DNA of 64,000 nt from Bacteroidota bacterium (GTDB taxonomy: Bacteria; Bacteroidota; Bacteroidia; Palsa-965), in assembly GCA_013298545.1 (NCBI GenBank), contig JAAFIA010000001.1:62001-126000 (forward strand), in the 5' to 3' direction. Below are positions 1 through 9,706 of the stretch, piece by piece; position 1 is the stretch's first letter; each line of letters begins with the position of its first letter. Made by a program: the position numbers and the translations under genes. Under the pieces are notes generated by a model. That model made no database searches, was not told the origin of the DNA, and saw nothing but the letters and a program-made list of their open reading frames with translations.

Positions 1-1274
1 ACATTCCTCCCGGAACTTGCAATGGCCAATACTACATCGTTTTTGAAGTTGATCCCAACAACAACTTTTTAGAAGAAAACGATGGCAACAACTACACCGC
101 TGTTCCAGTAACATTAACTTTACAAGAAGCTCCAGGCAATGGCATTTATCTAATTTCTGCCGATCGTAATCCGGTGATTTGCCCGAACGAAAACATTACC
201 CTCACGGCTACTGCAGGAACAGCGTTTTTGTGGAGCACAGGCGACACCACACAAAGCATCATTGTAAATCAACCCGGTACTTATACTTGCGATGTTACAA
301 ACTATTGTGGTGTTGGAACAGCAACCTTTACCGTTTATGCAACAAGTACAACCGCACCAACATCGGCTGATGATACGGTTTGCTCTGGTTATAGCCTTAC
401 ACTCAACGCCAATGGCGCTGGCACACTCCGCTGGCGCGATAATTTGGGCAACGTTGTAGGCACAGGAACATCTTACACCACACCCAATCTCAATGCCTCA
501 ACTTTCTACACTGTTGAAAGTGTTACTACACAATCTGACAGCACATACGCAACGCCACACAACAAAAACATGGGTAGCGGCGGAAACGTAACGTCTGCAC
601 AGTACGAGATCTTCAACGTGTACACTGCTTGCACCTTGCTCGATGTACGCGTATATGCCAACAACGCCGGCAACCGCACCATTCAATTGCAAGACTCTGC
701 CGGAAACGTACTCCAAACCACAACCGTTGCCCTCGTTGCTGGCGACCAACGCGTTCCGTTGAATTTCAACTTGACACCAGGAAATAATTACCGCCTTGCC
801 GGAACAGGTACTACCAATTTGTTCCGCAACGATGGTGGCGTTTCTTATCCGTATGATGTAGCTGGTGTGGTTCGCATCACCAATTCTTCTGGCGGCCTCG
901 CTCGGTACTACTTCTTCTACGATTGGCATTTGGCAACAACAAACGAAGTATGTGTGAGTAACCAAACTACCGTTAACGTTTTTGTCGATCCTTGCCTTGG
1001 TCTTGGTGGAAATACCCTTTTCAGCAATTCTATTCAAGTGGCTCCAAACCCTAGCAATGGTCAGTTTACCGTAAACTTCGATGCGCCAGTGCGTAACGAT
1101 GTTGCTGTTCAAGTTACCGATCTTGTTGGACGTGTTGTTTATGCCGATATCATGCAAAATGTTCAAGGCCGCAACACACGCGACATCAATTTGCAATCGC
1201 TTTCAAAAGGTGTTTATTTGTTTAGCCTTGTTTACGAAGGCAAAGCATATACCCAAAAGATCATCATCGAATAG
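1..1274 (+). CDS. T9SS type A sorting domain-containing protein (5' partial; CARDB-like segment upstream)
   Basis: The frame is open from base 3 (IPPGTCNGQYYIVFEVDPNNNFLEENDGNNYTAVPV..., CARDB-like) into the listed ORF. The C-terminus VAPNPSNGQFTVNFD...GKAYTQKIIIE is a T9SS sorting domain. Confidence 0.85.
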   Translation, partial: IPPGTCNGQYYIVFEVDPNNNFLEENDGNNYTAVPVTLTLQEAPGNGIYLISADRNPVICPNENITLTATAGTAFLWSTGDTTQSIIVNQPGTYTCDVTNYCGVGTATFTVYATSTTAPTSADDTVCSGYSLTLNANGAGTLRWRDNLGNVVGTGTSYTTPNLNASTFYTVESVTTQSDSTYATPHNKNMGSGGNVTSAQYEIFNVYTACTLLDVRVYANNAGNRTIQLQDSAGNVLQTTTVALVAGDQRVPLNFNLTPGNNYRLAGTGTTNLFRNDGGVSYPYDVAGVVRITNSSGGLARYYFFYDWHLATTNEVCVSNQTTVNVFVDPCLGLGGNTLFSNSIQVAPNPSNGQFTVNFDAPVRNDVAVQVTDLVGRVVYADIMQNVQGRNTRDINLQSLSKGVYLFSLVYEGKAYTQKIIIE

Positions 1275-1293
1275 TTGATCTATCAACCAATTT

Positions 1294-1332
1294 AAACGCC
1301 GCCGTTAGCTTTGTCTATCCGGCGGCGTTTTT
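1294..1332 (+). terminator. Intrinsic terminator
   Basis: AAACGCCGCCG ... CGGCGGCGTTTTT hairpin plus T-run, 20 nt after the stop codon. Confidence 0.85.
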
Positions 1333-1348
1333 CAACTACATAAATCGC

Positions 1349-2599
1349 ATGCGCTTTTTTTCTGTTGTCGTTTCTGGTTTTTTTTGCCTCGTGCTGACCT
1401 TACAAGCGCAGGCACAAAATCCGTTGTGGACCATCTACAACACCGGAAACTCTGGCCTTCCCGACAACAACGTAAAATGTATTTCGTTCGACTCGCAACA
1501 ACAAGCGTGGATCGGGACAGACAATGGGTTGGCGAAATTTGATGGAACAACGTGGACGATTTTCAATGTTGGCAATTCGGGATTGCCCGACAATAACGTG
1601 CGAAGCATTGCCATTGATTCGCTCGATCATATTTGGGTTGGAACGTTTGTTGGTGGGTTGGCGCGTTTTGATGGAATAACGTGGACAGTATGGAATACTG
1701 GAAACTCAGGTATCCCAAATGATTTTGTACGTGCCGTTGCATTCGATACGAGCGCGGGTGTTGCGTGGGTTGGAACAAGCTCGGGCCTGGCGCGTTTCGA
1801 TGGAACAACCTGGACGATCTGGAACGATCAGAATTCGGCCTTGTTATCAAACAACGTTTCTACGATTGTCGTAAGCCCCGATAACCGGAAATTTTTTGCA
1901 ACCATCAATGGTGGTTTATACGAATACAACGATACGGCATTTACGGTTTTCACGATTTCAAATTCGGGTATTCCAGACAATTCTGCTGTGAAAGTGGCGC
2001 TCGATTCATTCAACAACCGTTGGTACGCATCGCCAGCATCGGGTATCATGTTGCGGTACGATTTGAATTTCTGGGGCGGTTACAACACGCTCAATTCTGG
2101 AATTGCAACCGATGCCATCACCGATGTCTTTATTGATTCGCAGCAGGTTGTGTATATGGGCAGTATTCAACTCGGCCTTATTCGGTTTCAGCAACCTGTA
2201 ACGTGGCTGAATTGGAACATGAGCAATTCTCCGCTCCCCGATAATTACATTCAATGCGTAAGCAAAAAAAACAACCACGTTCTTTATGCGGGTATGCAGA
2301 TCGGCGGACTGGTTGTGATTGATGAAATTCCTAATGGAATTGTAACCAACGAACCGGAAAGCGTACAGGTTTTTCCAAATCCCGCACAAACCAATTCGCC
2401 TGTGTTTTTGAATCGCTTTTTTTTCAAAGCACGCGTCCGTGTGTTGGATGTTCACGGAAAAGTGTGTCAAGAAGAGCACGTGAACGGAAATTCTTTTTTG
2501 CTTTCGTCTGAATTAAAAACAGGCACATACGTTCTCGAATTGCTTACTACCGAAGGTGCTGTTTTGCATCAAAAGATAGTTGTTGTATCAACTAATTAA
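1349..2599 (+). CDS. Two-component-regulator-type propeller protein with T9SS C-terminal domain
   Basis: Repeats of WIGTxxGLAxFDGTTWTxxNxxNSGLPDNxV; C-terminal VFPNPAQTNSPVFL...VLHQKIVVV sorting domain; signal peptide. Confidence 0.85.
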   Translation: MRFFSVVVSGFFCLVLTLQAQAQNPLWTIYNTGNSGLPDNNVKCISFDSQQQAWIGTDNGLAKFDGTTWTIFNVGNSGLPDNNVRSIAIDSLDHIWVGTFVGGLARFDGITWTVWNTGNSGIPNDFVRAVAFDTSAGVAWVGTSSGLARFDGTTWTIWNDQNSALLSNNVSTIVVSPDNRKFFATINGGLYEYNDTAFTVFTISNSGIPDNSAVKVALDSFNNRWYASPASGIMLRYDLNFWGGYNTLNSGIATDAITDVFIDSQQVVYMGSIQLGLIRFQQPVTWLNWNMSNSPLPDNYIQCVSKKNNHVLYAGMQIGGLVVIDEIPNGIVTNEPESVQVFPNPAQTNSPVFLNRFFFKARVRVLDVHGKVCQEEHVNGNSFLLSSELKTGTYVLELLTTEGAVLHQKIVVVSTN

Positions 2600-2603
2600 A
2601 AAA

Positions 2604-2644
2604 GAAACCGAGAAAGGCCAACCCCACAAGCCCTCCTCGGTTTC
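2604..2644. terminator. Bidirectional terminator between convergent genes
   Basis: GAAACCGAG ... CTCGGTTTC inverted repeat; TTTTTT follows on the minus strand. Confidence 0.75.
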
Positions 2645-2658
2645 ACTCGACGCATCAA

Positions 2659-5600
2659 CTACCGTAACAGGGAAACGTGCCCGGAGAGTTGATGTTTTTT
2701 CCCAGCAAAATCTACTGCTGTAATTTTCCACACATACACATCTTGTTGTGCGGTATCGCTTCCCCCCCGCGCTTTTCCATCCCACCCTTCCTGCATGCTA
2801 TTCGATTGAAAAATCAGTTGTCCCCAACGATCGTACAAGGTCATTTGAAATTCGGTGATCTCTTCGCCAACCGCCAAAAACACATCATTCTTACCATCGC
2901 CATTTGGCGTAAACGCATTCGGTACATACAGCGTTACTTCTGGATTGACGGTAATGGGAAGTTCTGTGGTATCGGTACAACCGCCGAGCGCGGTGGCAAT
3001 TAAACGCACCTGATAGGTACCTGTAGCTGCGTACGTGTGTGTGGGCGATACCTGTGTCGAAGTAGCGCTGTCGCCAAAATCCCAATTCCATCCAATCGCA
3101 CCAACAGACTGATCCACAAACGCAATAGTTGGCTCCAGAATACTCGTCTCCGAAACCGAACGCGCAAACGATGCTGTTGGCGAAGCGTACACCTGAATGG
3201 TGGCATACGTTGTTCCAGTATTCACACAACCAAATGGCGATGTTATGGTTACGTTGACCGTATAATTTCCACTTTGCAAATAATCGTGTGTGGTGCTTGC
3301 ACCTACACCCGTTGTATTGTCGCCAAAATCCCACACATATATACTTCCGATATTTGCTGGATCGTTGTCGGTAAAAATCACGCGCGCCTCATCACACGCC
3401 ACCGCGCTCACCGGCGCAATTACAACATCGGGAAGCGGATGCACCACAACCGTTGCCGAGCCTTGCACCACCACACCACAAACGTTGGTAACACTAACTT
3501 GATAGGTTGTGGTAACAACGGGAAATACCTGATACGGCCCTGCGCTATTCCAAGCCGGAACGCTCCATGTCCAAACAAGCGGCCCCGTATTGCCAACAAC
3601 ATTAGCCGCAATTTGTGCAGAAACTCCTTCGCAAATACTTGCATTTCCGGTAACCGTCAAATTTGCAGGCGAAAACTGAAACACATCAATGAAGATAGAA
3701 TCCGTCGCACTCACACATCCATTGGCATCGGTTGCTTGAACGATGTAATGCGTTGGCCCTGCCGGATAAACCGTGTAGTTGGAGTTGTTGCCCAAATTGG
3801 GTAGCCACGAATAACTGTAATTTCCCGCCCCGCCAACAGCCGACGCGCTAATCAAAACTGGTTGTCCAGGACAAACCGTATCGTCGTTGCTTACACTCAG
3901 CACAACGGCTGTTGGTTGCAAAATGGTTGCTGTACCAATCGTAGCACAACCATTCGCATCGGTAACAGTACACGTAAAACTTCCTGCTGTAAGATTTGTT
4001 GCTGTGGCATTAAACTGTGCCGGAACAGAATTCCAACTATACAGGTACGGCGCGGTTCCACCTGTTGGTGTCATTGTCGCTGCGCCGTTATTTCCTCCGT
4101 TGCAAGCCACGGCAACCAAATTGGTTAGCGATGCCGAAAGTGGCGCTGGTTGTGTGATGAGCGCATTTGCTTGTGCTGTGCACCCGTTTGCGTCTGTTAC
4201 ATGGCAAACATAGGAACCCGCTCCTAAACCAACCGCATTGGCTGCAAACTGCGCTGGTACAGTATTCCAGACGTATGTATAATTTCCTGTACCGCCAGCA
4301 ACGTTGACAATTGCAGAACCATTTGTTCCACCATTGCACGAAACAGCCGTACTGATTGCTGTTGCCGTCAACGCATTAGGCTGTGTTAGGGTAACACTAC
4401 TCAAACTTGTACAACCAGCCGCATCCGTTACAACACAACTGTATGTTGCGGCTGTCAATTGTGTTGCAGAGGCCGTTGTTTGTGCCGGATTAGTATTCCA
4501 ACTATATATGTACGGCCCAACACCACCAACCGCGTTAACGGTTGCTACACCAGACGATGCACCAAAGCAAGCGATGCCAGTTGTAACCGTTGCATTTGTA
4601 TTGAGCGGCGATGCAGGTTGCGTAATCGTAACGGTTGCTGTGTTTGTACAACCATTGGCCGTTGTAACCACAACGCTGTAAGTACCTGCAATCAGATTGC
4701 TAATGGTTGGTGTGTTGCCACCATTTGACCAAGCGTATGTGTAGGGCTGTTGTCCACCATTGGCGTTGACGGTTGCATTTCCGGTATTGCCACCAAAGCA
4801 AGCAATAGCATTCCACGAAGTTTGCAGGTTGGTATTGGCTGGACCTTGTGTAACCACTGTTGTTGCCGTAGAAACACAACCCGAAGCATCGGTAACTGTT
4901 ACGGTATAATTTCCAGCATTCAATCCATTTGCGTTTGCATTGTTTCCACCTGATGGCGACCATTGGTAGGTGTATGGCCCATTTCCGCCATTCGGAACAA
5001 CACTCGCCGAACCATTTGATGCACCACAATTTGTTCCTGTGGCGTTGATCGTCAATCCAAACCCTGTTACGAGAATACAAAACGCATACGTTTGCGATCC
5101 TGAGAACGGACAATTATCGTCGCTTACCGTAACGGTAAAACAATATGGATTGTTGCTGATGTTTGCCGCAGTTGGTGTCCAGTTGAATGTAGCAACAGGA
5201 TGTGGCGCATTGGTTGTTGTAAACGTTGCACCCAAAATAGCATTGTTCCAAGTCATTGTCAGGTTTTGACCCGGATCAATATCAAATGAATTGATGTTGA
5301 AATTGATCGTGCTGCCCGCGCAAGCCGTCAGCGAATAGGTATTGGTACTGTTGATCCCATCTACATACGGCAAATTGTTGGTGCAAGCAATCGTATGCAA
5401 TTGAATATCGCGCACAACACTTCCGATCAAAATTCCGTTTCTCCATTCTTCAACACGCACCGCCATTACAGTAACAAGCAGTTGTGTTGGGGTCATGCAA
5501 ATATCGCCCGTTGATGTATTGAAAGTCATAGCGGGATTTGAAGCGACTGGTTGTGCAGCCGAAAATGGAGGAATGTAGGTTACAAATGTGTTTGGTCCTG

Positions 5601-6225
5601 AAGCTGGGGGAAGTAAAGCATAAACTAAAGAATCGCCATCAATATCGGTTGCTCCATGATTGAAGCAGTAATTTTGACCAACACAAACAAATGGAATCGG
5701 GCGATTCGAAAATGTAGGTGAATTGTTGCAAGGGGCATTCACATTGTTGAGCAACGACTCAACATAAATGTTTTGTCCGCCGGGATTGTTGATGGTTGAG
5801 ATTGCATTGTTGCGGCAACAAAGCGAAAAACTAAATGTCCAATCGGTACACGCTTGTGGTAAATTAATGGTGCCGCGATAAATCCATTCTTGAACGCCGG
5901 GCTGGTTTCCATTGTTGCAAACAGTCGTCATGCTTGAACAAATGGGCGTTACATCTATTCCTGTTCCGGGAATTGGATAGAGTGTGGCATTAAAATTCTG
6001 ATTACAGGATGCAGAACTAATGTTGATCGTAACACTCCCTGGTGCTGGGCTTCCGCTACAATCGCGGTAAAACGCCAAACTCACTTCGTACTGATTTCCG
6101 CCGAGACATCGGTAGGTTAAATCTGCTCCTTGCGCATGTGAGGCATACGCTTCCGTACTGATTTGAATGAATGCCAAAATGCAGCACGTCCAAAATTTCC
6201 AACTGTGTGTGTAGTTGTTTTTCAT
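2659..6225 (-). CDS. Gliding motility-associated C-terminal (type B CTD) protein with SprB and PKD repeats
   Basis: Tandem ~75-aa SprB-like repeats (ACNGGxNGxAxVxxxGGTxPYxYxWN...VTDANGC); PKD motifs (WDFGDxxTS); C-terminal VPNAFTPNGDGKNDVF...LYDRWGQLIF. Confidence 0.92.
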   Translation of the reverse strand: MKNNYTHSWKFWTCCILAFIQISTEAYASHAQGADLTYRCLGGNQYEVSLAFYRDCSGSPAPGSVTINISSASCNQNFNATLYPIPGTGIDVTPICSSMTTVCNNGNQPGVQEWIYRGTINLPQACTDWTFSFSLCCRNNAISTINNPGGQNIYVESLLNNVNAPCNNSPTFSNRPIPFVCVGQNYCFNHGATDIDGDSLVYALLPPASGPNTFVTYIPPFSAAQPVASNPAMTFNTSTGDICMTPTQLLVTVMAVRVEEWRNGILIGSVVRDIQLHTIACTNNLPYVDGINSTNTYSLTACAGSTINFNINSFDIDPGQNLTMTWNNAILGATFTTTNAPHPVATFNWTPTAANISNNPYCFTVTVSDDNCPFSGSQTYAFCILVTGFGLTINATGTNCGASNGSASVVPNGGNGPYTYQWSPSGGNNANANGLNAGNYTVTVTDASGCVSTATTVVTQGPANTNLQTSWNAIACFGGNTGNATVNANGGQQPYTYAWSNGGNTPTISNLIAGTYSVVVTTANGCTNTATVTITQPASPLNTNATVTTGIACFGASSGVATVNAVGGVGPYIYSWNTNPAQTTASATQLTAATYSCVVTDAAGCTSLSSVTLTQPNALTATAISTAVSCNGGTNGSAIVNVAGGTGNYTYVWNTVPAQFAANAVGLGAGSYVCHVTDANGCTAQANALITQPAPLSASLTNLVAVACNGGNNGAATMTPTGGTAPYLYSWNSVPAQFNATATNLTAGSFTCTVTDANGCATIGTATILQPTAVVLSVSNDDTVCPGQPVLISASAVGGAGNYSYSWLPNLGNNSNYTVYPAGPTHYIVQATDANGCVSATDSIFIDVFQFSPANLTVTGNASICEGVSAQIAANVVGNTGPLVWTWSVPAWNSAGPYQVFPVVTTTYQVSVTNVCGVVVQGSATVVVHPLPDVVIAPVSAVACDEARVIFTDNDPANIGSIYVWDFGDNTTGVGASTTHDYLQSGNYTVNVTITSPFGCVNTGTTYATIQVYASPTASFARSVSETSILEPTIAFVDQSVGAIGWNWDFGDSATSTQVSPTHTYAATGTYQVRLIATALGGCTDTTELPITVNPEVTLYVPNAFTPNGDGKNDVFLAVGEEITEFQMTLYDRWGQLIFQSNSMQEGWDGKARGGSDTAQQDVYVWKITAVDFAGKKHQLSGHVSLLR

Positions 6226-6535
6226 GGTTCCCCCTTTTTTGATTTAGTTGATAGAACAAAGAACTGCTTCCTTCAACGTGAGGGTGAAAAACGGGTTTCA
6301 AAATTTTTTCTGTATGATTTCGGGCAACAAGTGGCGACTAAAATTTGAGAAGTGGTCAACTCACTGAACCTCAAAATGGATGAGCACGCATTCAAAAAGG
6401 TTACAAAAAATGGATGTAACGAAAAAATAGTTCCTGCGTACAATATGCTTGTGGTCTTTGCTAAAAAATAGCGCAAAGCCACTCCCAGCTTATGTTGCAC
6501 AAGAATTATGCCTTTTCTAAAATAGCCGTTTGCCC

Positions 6536-9500
6536 CTAAATTCTGATCCCGATTACCAGTACATCGTCCACTTGCTCGTATTCTTTTTTCCAGCCAAAAA
6601 ATGCTTCTTTAATTTTTTCGTGCTGCATTTCTAGCGGTAATTGATGAACCGATAAGAGCAATTCGCGAAATGGTGCATACTTGAATTTTTTTCCAAACGG
6701 CCCACCAAACTGATCGGCAAACCCATCGGAGAAAATATAAATCATATCATTTTTCTCAATCTTAATTTTGTGGTTGGTATAGTGGTCGGCCACATTGTTC
6801 TCGTTGCTACCAATCGGATCTTTATCGGCTTTGAATTGAAACAAATCGCCGTTGCGAATCCAATACAGCGGGTTAAACGCTCCCGCATACTGCAATTCCA
6901 TCTGCTCAAAGTCGATGCGGCAAACCGCGATGTCCATGCCATCTTTCACTTCGCTATCGCGATCTGATTGGCGCAAAAGTTTATTGACACCATGATCTAA
7001 ATGCGACAATATTTTTGATGGTTCAATCAATTTGGCTTCGTGCAAGGCTTGGTCGAGTAGATTAAACCCAACAACCGACATCAACGCTCCGGGAACGCCA
7101 TGCCCTGTGCAATCGGCGGCGGCAATGTAAACCGCATGGTCTTTTACATCGAGCCAATGAAAATCGCCGCTCACAATATCTTTGGGCGATAAAAACACAA
7201 AACTCTGCGGCAAAATTTTATCGTAATGCGAACGGCGCGGCAATAAGGCATCCTGAATGCGTTTGGCGTAATTGATGCTGTCGTGCAAATCGCCAACCAC
7301 TTGTTGCAATTTTTCTTTTTGTGTTTGTACTTCAAGCGTACGTTCGCGAACCAATTTTTCTAACACGTTTTTGTGCTTGCGCAAACGCAGCAAACTGATG
7401 TAAACAATCAGCACCATCAACAAGATTGCCGCAACAGCATACCCCAAATAAGCCCAAATGGTTCTGTACCAAGGCGGAGAAATGGTAAACGTAAACGTTG
7501 TTTCTTCACTCAATTGTCCATATAAATTGGCAGCTTGTACATGAAAAATATACTTCCCTTCCGGCAAATTGCCAAACGCATGTTCTTTGGTCAAACTCCA
7601 CGACGACCACGTTTCGTCATGCCCTTCGAGCCAATACCGATAACGCGTCAGTTCTTCGTGGTTGAAATACGGTGCAGCAAATTTAATCAGCACATCATTT
7701 AAATCATACGGAATGGTTGACGCAAACGTATAATTAGTCATCATCCCTTCCATTAAAAGCGAATCGTTACCCACAAGCATCTGGCGAACGTATGGCTTCA
7801 TAAAGACAGGGGTAGCTACCGAATCTTTGGAATTAATCCGAATAACCATGCCTGTTGCAGAAATCCAAAACTGGTTTAATGGCGAATGATAACTTGTAAC
7901 GAAATCTTCTCCCGCCATATTTGCAATGGGAAGCGGGTAACTGAAATAATCTTTTCGTTCATAATCATACCCTATAAACCCATAATAACGCGTTTCTTTA
8001 ATTTCTTTGTTATATACATTCGTGAAGACATTGCCGTTAAAAACACCTTGCATAAAAAGGCGTTTTTTTTGTAAATCAAATTTTGATGTGTCTGGCTCAA
8101 AGCAAATGCGTTCGCCTTTTAGATCTTCTGCATGCTTATATAACATCGCTTGATTCGTAAAAAAAACATAGAGTTGATTTTGCGCAACGGCTAATGCTTT
8201 CAACGAACCATATACGCCACGCGTACTATCGTATGTTGTATAATTAATGGTCTTGTCTTTGCACCAAAAATGATAGATCATTCCCGTATTTCTTCCCATA
8301 GCCCAAATACTGGCTTGCGATGCTTGCCGATATGGATCAATTTGTATTTCGGCCATCTGTTCGCCTTTAATTTCTTGTGTGGTGTGCGGTAGCCAATCTT
8401 CTTCTTTTGTTTTTCGCAGAATCGTAACTCCATCGCGTTCCGCAATCCACATCAAACTGTCTTGAATGAGAACGTCCTGTGCCGCACCGCTCGATATTTT
8501 TTTCAATGAATGATCTTTCGCAACCTGAAAAACACCACTGCCTGTTGCCAAATACATATAATTTAGGCTCGTGCGAATTTTCCATATCTCCATTGGGCTT
8601 GACGTAGTTGGCATAAAATGGCTACCCGAATCGGAGAACTGATATAAGCCTGCAAGTGTTCCAAAATAAATCTGATTGTTAAATGACGTTATCGCTGTTG
8701 GTTCTCCCCCAATATCTTTGATGTTGGTATAATAGCGGGCTGCCGATGCAAAATCAATTTTTGAAATGCCCTGCGATGTGGTGAGCCAAACAAAATGATT
8801 GCGGTCGGTATTTACCGAAGAAATAGAATTATCGGGAAGTCCGTTTTTTGAATTTAAATGTTCTACCAGAGTACCATCGGCACGAAACAACATAAATCCA
8901 TTTATACTCCCAACACCAATGAGCGAGTCGCCAATCCACGATGTGTTAAGTGGATATGAATCACCTATAAAACGATTGCTTTTAAACGCACTCATCTGAA
9001 TGCGATTTTCTTCCATGCGGTAAAACCCAGAATCGCCCGCGAGAATCAACATCGCCCCGCTTTTTTGTTTTGGATTTTCGGGCAAAATGTCCAAAATACG
9101 CCTGTCGGAAAACTGTTCGCCATTTGCAACCAGAACCAATTTATGATCACGGATTTCCATCAGTCCAATTTTACGCTGACGAATAAACAAACGGTTATTG
9201 CAATAAAACGAAAGTGCAAACGTGTGCTCTGGTGCTATCGTTGTTGTTCGCTTTTTGTCTTTGAAAAAATAAACGCGTTCGGAAGACTGAAAAACAATTT
9301 CGCCATTTACTTCATAAATTTTCCAGACATCGGAAAACGAACGTTCGTTTTCCGGTAAAAGTGGAACGAGGGAAATGTATTCAAATGCTCCCGATTTTTT
9401 TTGACGGATATAACCAAAACTGCCAACAGACCCAACATACAAAACGCCATCAGCACCAACGCGCAAGGAACGAATCGCCCTCCCTTCCTGAATTAATACT

Positions 9501-9706
9501 TTGGTCCATGTTGCACCATCGTAATGCACCAAGTTTGAACTCGTACCAAACCACATAGCGCCTGCACTATCCTCTACCGAGCACCACACTTGGTTGAATG
9601 CGCCGTATTCTTTGGGCGAATAATTGCGAATGGGAATGCCTGTTTCTTGCGCCTTGCCAAACGCAACACACAAACAAAAAAACAAGAGCATTCCAATTTT
9701 TTTCAT
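6536..9706 (-). CDS. Two-component-regulator propeller / Y_Y_Y / SpoIIE-type PP2C phosphatase protein
   Basis: N-terminal propeller (WFGTSSNLVHYDGATWT), Y_Y_Y-like region, one TM helix, coiled coil, then SpoIIE core (DGAVYIAAADCTGHGVPGALMSVVG, FSDGFADQFGG). Confidence 0.88.
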   Translation of the reverse strand: MKKIGMLLFFCLCVAFGKAQETGIPIRNYSPKEYGAFNQVWCSVEDSAGAMWFGTSSNLVHYDGATWTKVLIQEGRAIRSLRVGADGVLYVGSVGSFGYIRQKKSGAFEYISLVPLLPENERSFSDVWKIYEVNGEIVFQSSERVYFFKDKKRTTTIAPEHTFALSFYCNNRLFIRQRKIGLMEIRDHKLVLVANGEQFSDRRILDILPENPKQKSGAMLILAGDSGFYRMEENRIQMSAFKSNRFIGDSYPLNTSWIGDSLIGVGSINGFMLFRADGTLVEHLNSKNGLPDNSISSVNTDRNHFVWLTTSQGISKIDFASAARYYTNIKDIGGEPTAITSFNNQIYFGTLAGLYQFSDSGSHFMPTTSSPMEIWKIRTSLNYMYLATGSGVFQVAKDHSLKKISSGAAQDVLIQDSLMWIAERDGVTILRKTKEEDWLPHTTQEIKGEQMAEIQIDPYRQASQASIWAMGRNTGMIYHFWCKDKTINYTTYDSTRGVYGSLKALAVAQNQLYVFFTNQAMLYKHAEDLKGERICFEPDTSKFDLQKKRLFMQGVFNGNVFTNVYNKEIKETRYYGFIGYDYERKDYFSYPLPIANMAGEDFVTSYHSPLNQFWISATGMVIRINSKDSVATPVFMKPYVRQMLVGNDSLLMEGMMTNYTFASTIPYDLNDVLIKFAAPYFNHEELTRYRYWLEGHDETWSSWSLTKEHAFGNLPEGKYIFHVQAANLYGQLSEETTFTFTISPPWYRTIWAYLGYAVAAILLMVLIVYISLLRLRKHKNVLEKLVRERTLEVQTQKEKLQQVVGDLHDSINYAKRIQDALLPRRSHYDKILPQSFVFLSPKDIVSGDFHWLDVKDHAVYIAAADCTGHGVPGALMSVVGFNLLDQALHEAKLIEPSKILSHLDHGVNKLLRQSDRDSEVKDGMDIAVCRIDFEQMELQYAGAFNPLYWIRNGDLFQFKADKDPIGSNENNVADHYTNHKIKIEKNDMIYIFSDGFADQFGGPFGKKFKYAPFRELLLSVHQLPLEMQHEKIKEAFFGWKKEYEQVDDVLVIGIRI

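Noticed and set aside
3037-3804. 255-aa plus-strand ORF antisense to the SprB-repeat protein
   Set aside because: Cys/Arg/Asn-rich composition with no domain; explained by the repetitive sense gene having few antisense stops.
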